From Allomyces macrogynus ATCC 38327 (taxonomy: Eukaryota > Blastocladiomycota > Blastocladiomycetes > Blastocladiales > Blastocladiaceae): a stretch of 14,855 nucleotides of DNA. This document shows positions 7,701 through 14,855 of this stretch, one piece after another. The position numbers were made by a program, and so were the translations under genes. Position 1 is the stretch's first letter; every line of letters starts with the position of its first letter. The notes beneath the pieces are model-generated. The model was not told the origin of the DNA. It saw only the letters and a program-made list of their open reading frames with translations, and searched no databases. The stretch spans positions 572,515-587,369 of the forward strand of contig GG745357.1 in assembly GCA_000151295.1 (NCBI GenBank), read 5' to 3'.

Positions 7701-9792
7701 ATTTGATTCGAACCGATGATTTGTATGAACAGTTGTATTTTGGTGTTGATTGATGATTGAATTGATTTGTGTCCTCCCTGTCATTGATGTGACCACTGTT
7801 TCCAATGCTCCCAGATACCAAGATGAGATTGCCTTCTACGACACGGCTACTACTTGAGTCGGACGTAGCGGATGTCGCCAAAATTGGTCCAAGTCATGAA
7901 TCAAGACTGGCATGGGTGCAAAATCTTTCGTTTGGTATCCACATCAGTAGCGTGAGCTTCGTTTGGTGTCTTTCCTCCCGCGTCAGTACATGGAGCTAAA
8001 TCCATGTCAGCTCAAGCGCAGCGATCATGGAGGTGAGCACCGATGTTGGCATCACAAGGAGTTGAATCGTCGTCGGTGCGAAGGGAAATACACTCATTGT
8101 GAAATCCGCTGCGAGATCAAGGAAGCCCATGACCAGATCGAAGGTGTTCCTCACGACCGCCATCGGCGCTGCCACAAAGGGTGTGTTGCTTGCAGCAATC
8201 GCATCAAATGCAAGAACAACCGATCTTGCTCCACCATGCATTAGGCAAGCCGTTTTAACAAAATCCTGAGTTTACCGCCACGGAAAATTGTTCGCCACGC
8301 AATCCGAACACACATCTTCGTTTCGTTTCACTTCCACAGGTCAACGAGTTTGCAGTGAGCGCCCGCAAGTAACAGCAACGCACGCACCCGCGCCGCAGCA
8401 GCTCCGACAACAACGAGGCTGCAACTTCGTCCGTAACGAGGCCCTGGCGGACGCAGATGTCGGCGGTCCGTGCAAGAGGCATTCGGGCCGCCCTCACGCT
8501 CGCCTTTGATGATTCCCGACCCGCCAAGCGCCTTGACAAGGCGCGACTTGCGTTGACGCGCTGCAGCTGCACGATCCAGCGGCAGCAACCAGGACGTCAC
8601 TCGACCGCACGACGAGACGTTCCGAGAACAGCGCGCGTGACATGGCGCAGGCTCCGCGCGCTCATTGTCGCCGCTTTCGCCGGCACCATGCGCGGTGAAA
8701 ATGCCCGGATCGCGCCCGCTGTCCCCGCCCATCGGCGCACCGCAAAGCGCCTTGTCGACCGCCGCGACCTTGGACCGTGACCCCACCACCGCCGACCAAC
8801 CCTGCAACTGATTCCCGCGGCGCGGCCCGCTTTCGATAGCTCTCAATGGCGGCCTACTTGCTTTGCTATTTCTATCCCGCGGCTGGTGGATGGTCACGCG
8901 ACATGGGCCTGGCCAGGTGCGCGGTCGGCGTCCGGAGTGTCCGCTACCGTGTCCTCAATACACATCGCGCATGCTTGCCACCGAGAGCAAATTGTTTCCT
9001 AGGCCGCTCCGCATCTTTTCATACTAGCGCCGCTTGATAGAATGGTGGTTCGCGTTCAGAGCGGCCACACGTCGGGCGGGATGTGCGGCCACCACCGATG
9101 CGTCTTGGGCCTCCCACCGCGCCAGGCCGGCTCAAAATGTGCGCGCGCATCGTTCGAGTGCAAATACTGCTGCAGCATGGGGGTTGATGGGGTTATGGTG
9201 GAGGTGGTGGAAGAAGTGGGTGAGAGGCCGTGAAACGTAACGAGATAATGAAAATCACCTTCAGGGTCGGTTTTCCCGATTTTGGGGCCAAACCTTGAGT
9301 TCGCAAACGAGCGATCCGAACGCGAAGGGTACTTCGTTTCAGAAAAAAAGATGATTTGCGAACACATGTTTCGTGTACCTCAACAAAGGGAAATCACTCA
9401 ACACACACCCGAGACGGGGTGCCGAACAGGCCCTTAATGCTTTTGGTGCATGGTGCAAATTAAACGCATCCATTGACCGGGCCCAAGGCACGGTTTCCAG
9501 AAGCGAAGCTGCCGACCGCGCTGGGGCGCAGGGCCGACGTGTATTTATCACCGTGCGCAGCAGATGAATGGGAAGAACTTGGGCATTTTCGGCTGCAACA
9601 GCAAAAATGTCGTGCGGACTGTGTCACTGACTGGAGACTCCAAATGGATGAGAACAAAACGGAGAATGAAATTGATTGATTATTAGGGAATACAAAGCCT
9701 GCATCACAATTCGATCGGGATAGGAACACGGTTGCTACATCGTGGTGTTGGATGTCAAAAAGTCTCACAAATCACCCAGCACATCGCTTCGC
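7701..9792. other. Intergenic region between convergent genes
   Basis: About 2.1 kb between the 3' ends of the kinase–Hint gene (+) and the repeat-protein gene (−). Apart from the weak candidate at 7996–8241 I find no gene. Open frames across 8255–9770 are short, overlapping and without recognisable domains. A GATTGATTGATTATT run is at about 9665–9685 and a TTGATTGATGATTG run at about 7745–7765. They flank the region and probably lie in the two 3' UTRs. No tRNA-like A/B box pair was seen. Confidence 0.45.
7996..8241 (-). CDS. Possible small hydrophobic protein (weak candidate)
   Basis: An 81-codon frame with an ATG at 8241 and TAG at the left end. The translation is rich in Ala, Val, Phe, Met and Leu, with two hydrophobic stretches (around residues 24–45 and 50–75), so a small membrane protein is conceivable. 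I recognise no family. The opposite strand carries a Cys/His-rich frame over the same bases, and at most one of the two can be meaningful. With no promoter, splice or homology evidence, chance is quite possible. Confidence 0.22.
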   Translation of the reverse strand: MHGGARSVVLAFDAIAASNTPFVAAPMAVVRNTFDLVMGFLDLAADFTMSVFPFAPTTIQLLVMPTSVLTSMIAALELTWI

Positions 9793-11375
9793 TTAGCAGA
9801 GCGTCGGCGGGTGGCAAATCGTCGCCGAGTTGACGTCAATGTGCTGCGACTGCGCCTGCGCCTGGACGGCCGACACATCGACCGAACCGTGGCCGTGGCC
9901 CGACGCGTTGATCGACTGCGTCTGGAACTGTGCCTGCGACGCGAGCACGTCGGCACCCGAGTGGCCGTTGCCCGACGCGTTGATCGACTGCGTCTGGAAC
10001 TGCGCCTGCGACGCGAGCACATCAGCGCCGTGGTGCGCCGAAATGCCAACCGACTGCGCCTGAGTCTGGATCTGCGACGCGAGCACGTCAATGCTGTGGC
10101 CAATCGAGGCCGCCGACACGTCAATGTGCTGCGACTGGGCCTGCGCCTGCGCCTGCGACATGTGCACGCCCGCCGAGCTGCCGCCGCCGGCAATCCAGAC
10201 GCCATGGTCGCCACCAACCCAGACGGAGCCGTCGTGGCAGCCGCCGTGGTGGACCACATGGCTCGTCGCGTACCACGAGCCGTCATCGTTGCAGCTGTTG
10301 ATCTGGCCCGTCGCGTACCACGAGCCGTCGTGGTCGGCATTGACCGACTGCGACTGGTACTGCGACTGAGCAGCCGACACCTTGGCGCCGGCAGCGTGGC
10401 CGCCGGCCGAAGCATCAACCCGACTGCGACTGGTACTGCGTCTGCGAGGCCGAGACGTTGGCGCCGCCGTGGCAGCCACCAGCCGACGTGTCAATCGACT
10501 GCGACTGGCACTGCGTCTGCGAAGCCGACACCTTGGCACCAGCAGCGTGGCAGCCACCGGCCGACGAGACGTCAATCGACTGCGTCTGGAACTGCGCCTG
10601 CGACGCGTCGACGGCGTTGTGGTGGCCCGACGTCGAGACGTTGGCCTTCTGCACCTGCGCTTGGCCCTGCGTGAGCGACACGTCGGCGCCGTGGTGGCCC
10701 GACGTCGAGACGTTGGCCTTCTGCACCTGCGCTTGGCCCTGCGTGAGCGACACGTCGGCACCATGGTGGCCCGACGTCGAGACGTTGGCCTTCTGGATCT
10801 GGCCCTGGAACTGGGCAACGTCGATCTCCGTGGCGCGGGCGTGGCCCGCCGTCGCAACGTGCGCCTTCTGCAGGCCAATCTGGCCCTGCGTGAGCGAGAC
10901 GTCGGCGCCGTGGTGGCCCGAGGTCGAGACGTGAGCCTTTTGCAGGTTGGCCTGCGCCTGGAGGAGCGACACATCGGTCGCGTTGTGGTGGCCCGTCGCA
11001 ACCGAAATCTTCTGCGCCTGGACCTGCGCCTGCTCGGCCGAGACATTGCCCGAGCCCGACGCGTGCACCGACTGGTACTGGCCCTGGACCTGCCCGGCCG
11101 AAACGTTGCCCGCACCCGAGGCGTGCACCGACTGCGCCTGGCCCTGCGCCTGGACCGCCGAGACGCTGGCGCCGTGGTGGCCGCTGGCCGTCGCGTTGAT
11201 CGACTGGTACTGGCCCTGGACCTGCGTCGCGTCGACCTGAGTAAACGAGTAAACGAGCGGCAAAAGATTGTGATCAGTTGGAGATCGACGCGTCGGATCG
11301 CGACTGGGTGCGACTTGGTCGGGTGGAGAGCGTTGAGTGGAAGCGTACCGTCGTGGTGGGCGGGTTCCAGATCAT
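9793..11375 (-). CDS. Gln/Ser/His-rich protein of ~24-residue repeats (two exons)
   Basis: I do not recognise a named family. Exon 1 runs from the ATG at 11375 to 11349 (MIWNPPTTT). Exon 2 runs from 11236 to the TAA at 9793–9795. With one extra base removed at 10419–10421 the protein is 489 residues. Nearly all of it is about 18 tandem units of 20–27 residues, consensus V-S-A-x-Q-x-Q-x-Q-x-Q-S-I-x-x-S-x-G-H-H-G-A-D. Gln alternates with hydrophobic or small residues, then a Gly/His/Ser turn follows, a pattern expected of beta-strands stacked in a solenoid (inference). A non-repetitive part at about residues 306–360 holds two DGSWYAT copies plus Trp- and Cys-containing Gly-rich sequence. No signal peptide or membrane segment is visible, so an intracellular or non-classically exported protein is likely if exon 1 is right. 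The repeats make length variation between strains likely. Confidence 0.72.
9840..11236 (-). repeat. Degenerate ~72-bp tandem coding repeat array
   Basis: The array underlies the 24-residue protein repeats. Some units are almost identical at DNA level: GGTGGCCCGACG begins at 10621, 10693 and 10765 (72-bp steps), and GACGCGTTGATCG at 9902 and 9974 (72 bp). Others differ at many third positions. This mix indicates an old array with recent local duplications. Confidence 0.9.
10419..10421 (-). other. Apparent one-base insertion in the repeat gene
   Basis: In the coding sense the frame breaks in QTQYQSQS followed by VDASAGG. Removing one C from the CCC run at 10419–10421 restores the repeat register exactly on both sides and a CDS that is a multiple of three. 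Probably a homopolymer error. Confidence 0.75.
11237..11348 (-). other. Repeat-protein gene intron
   Basis: Read on the minus strand: donor ACGACG|GTACGC at 11348, acceptor TTTACTCAG ending at 11237, 112 nt, phase 0. It is needed because the repeat frame has no ATG of its own upstream. The donor matches the GTACG donors of the kinase–Hint gene. Confidence 0.65.
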
Positions 11376-11430
11376 GGTGGTGGTGGTGGTGGTGGTGGTG
11401 GTGGCGGTGGTGGTGACGGTGGGAGGAGCG
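11374..11430. repeat. GGT/CCA microsatellite at the start codon of the repeat-protein gene
   Basis: The plus strand has about ten uninterrupted GGT units from 11375, then GGCGGTGGTGGTGACGGTGGG. On the transcribed sense this is a CAC/ACC tract directly abutting the proposed ATG, so the leader ends in CACCACCATGA, a natural Kozak-like context. Confidence 0.85.
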
Positions 11431-11488
11431 GGTGAGCCGAGTCGATTCGAGAGCTCGATGCCGACCAAGACGCGGCGGGCGCGCGCCG

Positions 11489-11497
11489 ATTATAAAG
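11489..11497 (-). promoter_or_regulatory. TATA-like element of the repeat-protein gene
   Basis: Minus-strand CTTTATAAT lies about 115–120 nt upstream of the ATG at 11375, in a very GC-rich stretch. The plus strand of the same site reads TATAAA, but no plus-strand gene follows it. Confidence 0.5.
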
Positions 11498-12520
11498 GGT
11501 CGCCGGTCGAGCGCGGCGCTCTGACTGCGCGGTGATCGTCCCTCTCCACCCGTGGCGCTGCCGCGCGCGGCCGGCCGTGCGCCCGACGCGTCGTGGAAAA
11601 CAAACTTTGTCGACTCGAGCCGCCGCGTTGCCGTGCTGTGCGGTAATCAGAGTGCTCAGGGCATGGTGCACCAGCAATTCGGATGCACGGCACGGCGCAT
11701 GCGCGGTGTGCCGTTGCTCGTGCCGCGCCCCTTGTCGCATGATTGGCTGTCCCTCAGGGGTGTTGCGTGCGGCACGCGGTCCGCCGGCGAAGTCCAAGGC
11801 CGGCGATGGCGAAGCATGGGGGCAGCGGGTAGAAGGAACAAAGGGGGCTGCCGGTTTCGGACGGCCGCCCAAAAATGCTTCTTCTTCCTGCAAGGGCGAG
11901 GGCATTCAGCGAGGTGTGTGAGAAAGAAACATCGCCATGTTCGCGCGGTGAGCTTTGCCGAGGGTCGAAACCGTTGGTGGTTTGTTGAGAGCAATGTCGT
12001 GCACATGCGTGAACAGGATCGAGGGCCGCCAATGTGCTTCGCCAACCAACGATTATGACACGTAATCTGCTCCCTCGCATCTGCTCGTGCACAACCCGCA
12101 GGCGAAGCACAAAAGCCAACTGCACCTGCATGCATGACAGGGTTCGCCGGCAAGTTCTGCTTCAATGGAGGTGCTTTGCAGGTTTGGCTCAGGGCCCTCG
12201 CCCCGTGTATCATTGCCCAACGGTCCAGTCTTGATTTACCGCTGCGTCATCAATTCACGCGGCCATCATCGCTGCTGCCGCACCGCCATCCTGTCGACCC
12301 GACCCTGAGCCGCGCACAACCCGAGGTGGAGAGGGTCGAGGAAAGCGGAAGGCGGGGACATGCAAGAACCCATCCCGGTTGCATGTCCACTCAACACTGG
12401 CAAAATAGTCATCGACCGTCGATCAGCTCAAGTCATCTTTGATTTGAGCACGCGGGAGGGAAGAATAATGGCAAGTCCCCTTCTTGTCAATCGAAAAGGC
12501 GCTCCCGTCGATTCAGGTTA

Positions 12521-12649
12521 CGATTGAGAAACTCACATCTCGATTGCCGCTCTTGCATGTCGATTGGCCCCCACCCATGCTCGATTGACCTCGACCCCGC
12601 TCTATTGATCCCCACCCGTGCTCGATTGATCTCAATCCACACTCGATTG
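12521..12649 (+). repeat. Degenerate 20–21 bp tandem repeat with CGATTG core
   Basis: CGATTG (once CTATTG) starts at 12521, 12541, 12561, 12582, 12602, 12623 and 12644, steps of 20–21 bp or two helical turns. Flanking bases are partly conserved (CCCACCCRTGCT before the core, A/TC after it). Read on the minus strand it gives a degenerate seven-residue INRxxxx pattern, but that frame is only 61 codons long and not convincing as a gene. Confidence 0.8.
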
Positions 12650-12790
12650 ATCTTGAGCAGCAGCATCACACAGTCGCGATCAGGGGTTTCGCCGATCGAG
12701 TCATTACGCGCCGTATGCTCTTGATATGCCGCAGCGGGTCAATCAGCAAGGGACCGTCCGCGCCGCGAGACGCATATTGGCTTGTGCCAC

Positions 12791-12856
12791 AACCCACGCG
12801 GTTGAGAGAGATAACCCACGCGAATGAGAGGGCAAACCCACGCAGTGGAGAGGGTC
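12791..12856 (+). repeat. Three 22-bp tandem repeats (AACCCACGC…GAGAG)
   Basis: AACCCACGC begins at 12791, 12813 and 12835, exactly 22 bp apart. Each copy has a variable triplet after it (GGTT, GAAT and AGTG contexts) and a conserved GAGAG. Confidence 0.85.
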
Positions 12857-13919
12857 GGGCGTTGAGGGGACGCAGGACCGTCGACGATAAACGTCCAGGA
12901 CGGAACGGAGGAGTCTGCTAGGTGGGACGCTTGCATTGAATCTGGCACGACATGATCCAATGCGTGGAGCGAGGAGGAAAAGTTGCAGCCGCGGCGGCCG
13001 ATGGTCTTACGTCCGGAGCACATTGTTGTGAATCACATTTGAATTCCTGGTCTAGGAATTGGCCAGTGCGCTCATCACTTCACAAGTAATCGGTCGCAAC
13101 CTGACGCGGGGCAGCAATCTCATCTCGCCCACTGGCAAGTTCCATGCAAGCCGGCGCGTTACATCATCAGTGCCGCCCACGCCCCGCGCGAACAATGCTG
13201 GCGCATCCTAATTGCCCCATTGCGCTTCCCACCGGGTGGAGTGGTTACAGGGCCATGCACCCAAAACGAAGATCGGCGTGGACGAGGATGTTCTTGGAGG
13301 GAGTGCGTCGCCGCGCGACTTATATATGAATCAAGCGTGAAAGCGTGTCCGAACAGCGGCAACAGCCGACGACGAGGATATGGACCAAGGGTGCACGAGA
13401 TTGAAGTGGTCCCATAGTTGAGTCGCGCTGATAGAATGTAGGCTCTATGAATTAGCCCTGCTGACGGAATATGTTGCTCTCGGCGTGGGCTTTCCTCCTC
13501 ACCCCGTTCTTTACCGGATTGCAGCAAAGCACAGCCAGCCGCGGGGTTGATTTGATAACTGATGCGGTGCGGCTCTTGTGCTCGCAATCGTGCGTCGGCG
13601 CCTGCCCAACATGTCCACACAAAGAATCGCATCTGGATCTGAGAGATACCTTGCTGGGCAAGGTGCGGCCCGGCATGCAGCTATCATGCTCCCTGTCGCG
13701 CAAACGACGACGATTATCGAGGGGACTGTCTTCACTGTGCGATACCTGTACCAGGGCTCCACAAGCAACAAATGAAACCAAACGATGTGATTATCGCACA
13801 CTTGCAATCTCATACCCATCCGCATCGCTTCCATTCTCAATCCCGCCCCACCTTCCTGCGCCCCGCCCCCCTTGTCGGGGCTTCATATCCCCTCCTCTCA
13901 CCCCCTCTCCACTCCCACC

Positions 13920-14855
13920 CTACGCCGACGCCGCCATCCGCAACTCCTCCCGCGTCCGCGCCGAGCTATGCACCAAAATGCACCGTTTCATCCCCGGCTC
14001 GGACGTCAAATACTCGAGCAACTCGACATACGCCCCCGCGCGGCGCCCCGGCCGCAACCCAAACAAATTCACATCCATATCCCGGGCCACCGCCGGCAAG
14101 TTCAGGACCACCAGGTCGGCATCCACCGACCGCTCGACCATGGCCGCGCGCAACGCGGCCGCCACCGCGCGGCGCATGAACGGAACAGGCGGGGACGCCG
14201 CACTGCCAGGACTCGGCGGGGTCAGTTTCGTCAGCCCAGGCAAGCGCGCTTCGTCGAGGACCATATCCGGCGTGACGACGATGGTCGGTGGGGTCGATTC
14301 CTGCACCGACGCAGCGGACGAGGCGGCGGTGTCGCCGGTCATGGTCGCGGTGCGCGTGCGCCGGCGCACGTAGAGGCCCGTGGGCGCGAGGGAAACGTTG
14401 ATTGTCGAGTCGTCGCCGGTCGGGACGGCCGTGCTGGCAGGGCCGGACGCCGAGGCGCGCGCCGAGTGCGCGGTGCCCGCGGCCTCCGACTCGGGACGCA
14501 GCCTCTTCTTGCCGCATTTCCGCGGAGAGCGCGGCCTCGAGGTCGAGTTCGACGGCGGCCACGGCGATCGGAACGATTTCAATGCTGTCCACCTAGTACC
14601 GACGCGCACCTGACCCGTCAGTTCCCGCTCGCGCCCACTTCCACTGCCCCACCACCAAGCGTACCCGATTCCGCAGCAATTTCAAATACGCGCACAGCAT
14701 CGCCTTTCAACAACTCCGGGTCCTTCGCCCTGGCGACACACGGCAAACAGCCGCAGCCGGCACCTCCGCCAAATGTTATGCTGCTTGGAGCAAGAACCGC
14801 GATCAGCAGCATCAGAGGGCTTTCGTTGACGATCCACCAGACATCGAGCGTGCCG
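13920..14855 (-). CDS. SLC12-family cation-chloride cotransporter, C-terminal part (partial)
   Basis: This is the cytosolic C-terminal domain of an SLC12 transporter (K-Cl/Na-K-Cl cotransporter family; in fungi the best-known member is the vacuolar Vhc1). The gene runs off the right edge, so the membrane domain is not seen. Exon 14690–14855 carries GTLDVWWIVNESPLMLL, the family's GTxDVWW motif. In a second frame it carries QHNIWRRCRLRLFAV, matching the QHKVWRKCKMRIFTV of KCCs. Exon 13920–14592 begins VDSIEIVPI, passes through a low-complexity stretch of about 90 residues, and ends with LVVLNLPAV, AYVELLEYLTS and RCILVHSS before TAG. This corresponds to the family's terminal LLNMP…YMEFLEVLT…RVLLVRG. 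Three single-base frame breaks are needed (near 14790–14797, 14721–14724 and 14493–14495). The first two compensate each other. Assembly errors are the likeliest cause. Confidence 0.85.
14493..14495 (-). other. Apparent one-base insertion in the SLC12 gene
   Basis: The frame changes between EMRQEEAAS and ESEAAGTAHS. Dropping one base of the GGG run (CCC in the coding sense) restores a continuous frame. Confidence 0.6.
14593..14689 (-). other. SLC12 gene intron
   Basis: Minus-strand donor GTGCGC|GTATTT, acceptor GGTACTAG, 97 nt, phase 0, with a branch-point-like CTGAC about 30 nt before the acceptor. Removal joins LLKGDAVR to VDSIEIVPI, which resembles the family's F-R-I-D beta-strand. A competing donor (GTACGC, 14665–14660) would give a stop. 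Confidence 0.65.
14721..14797 (-). other. Two compensating frame breaks in the SLC12 exon
   Basis: The best family match (QHNIWRRCRLRLFAVCRQGE) lies in a different frame from the sequence on either side. The frame is left near 14790–14797 (one base missing or two extra) and regained near 14721–14724 (one extra base in GAAGGACC of the coding strand). The stop-free outer frame hides the damage. Confidence 0.6.

Larger units (their letters stand above)
11376..13919. other. Intergenic region between the repeat-protein and SLC12 genes
   Basis: About 2.5 kb. The right end should be the 3' flank of the SLC12 gene and the left end the promoter of the repeat-protein gene. Open frames here are Arg/Pro/Ser/Cys-rich, overlapping and without recognisable domains. 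Two unrelated tandem repeats (12521–12649 and 12791–12856) and a TATATAT at 13321–13327 are the main structures. From 13840 to 13920 the plus strand is strongly C-rich. Confidence 0.45.

Noticed and set aside
7963..8244. Cys/His-rich plus-strand frame resembling a zinc-binding protein
   Set aside because: The Cys spacing does not fit Zn2Cys6 or other fingers, and Cys codons here are the complement of Ala GCA codons on the other strand.
8328..8897. 189-codon minus-strand frame
   Set aside because: Arg/Gly/Ala/Ser-rich translation typical of non-coding GC-rich DNA, with equally long frames on the other strand and no domain.
9742..11416. Long plus-strand frames over the repeat array (310 and 344 codons, Arg/Leu-rich)
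   Set aside because: They are shadows of the minus-strand repeat gene. The minus frame alone gives coherent repeats and clean register after one base correction.
1..14855. CRISPR arrays, rRNA, insertion sequences or prophage
   Set aside because: Spliced genes show nuclear eukaryotic DNA. No spaced identical repeats of CRISPR type, no terminal inverted repeats with a transposase, and no rRNA-like sequence were seen.

Overview
The window looks like nuclear DNA from an early-diverging, zoosporic-type fungus. Genes are spread out and split by short GT–AG introns (about 73–117 nt), ATGs sit in CCACC-like contexts, and coding DNA is GC-rich. The eIF5 reads closest to fungal eIF5 (for example the MPPxQ start of the domain and the CxACGK zinc-ribbon half). 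Hedgehog-type Hint domains are known from some early-diverging fungi. The lineage call is inference, not proof.

Layout, left to right: (1) 1–830, intergenic DNA and the eIF5 upstream region. (2) 831–2185 (+), translation initiation factor eIF5, two exons, with one apparent single-base frameshift. (3) 2186–4031, intergenic, with a 10-bp repeat and a perfect hairpin. (4) 4032–7700 (+), a probable five-exon gene for a protein of about 1106 residues: N-terminal helical bundle of MLKL-like character, intact TKL-type kinase, Pro/Met-rich linker, and a C-terminal Hedgehog-type Hint autoprocessing domain. This is the most unusual item. (5) 7701–9792, intergenic, with one weak small ORF. (6) 9793–11375 (−), a two-exon gene for a Gln/Ser/His/Gly-rich protein built from about 18 copies of a ~24-residue repeat, possibly a beta-solenoid. 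(7) 11376–13919, intergenic, with a GGT microsatellite, a TATA-like element and two different 21–22 bp tandem repeats. (8) 13920–14855 (−), the 3' end of an SLC12 cation-chloride cotransporter gene that runs off the right edge.

The genes do not form an obvious pathway: eIF5 and the transporter are housekeeping-type genes flanking two accessory-type genes, the kinase–Hint fusion and the repeat protein. Each of the four coding genes shows at least one single-base frame break, several in short C or G runs, which points to consensus errors in the assembly more than to real pseudogenes. Exon coordinates below assume this. Exon boundaries were inferred by eye from frame, splice motifs and family resemblance and have no transcript support.
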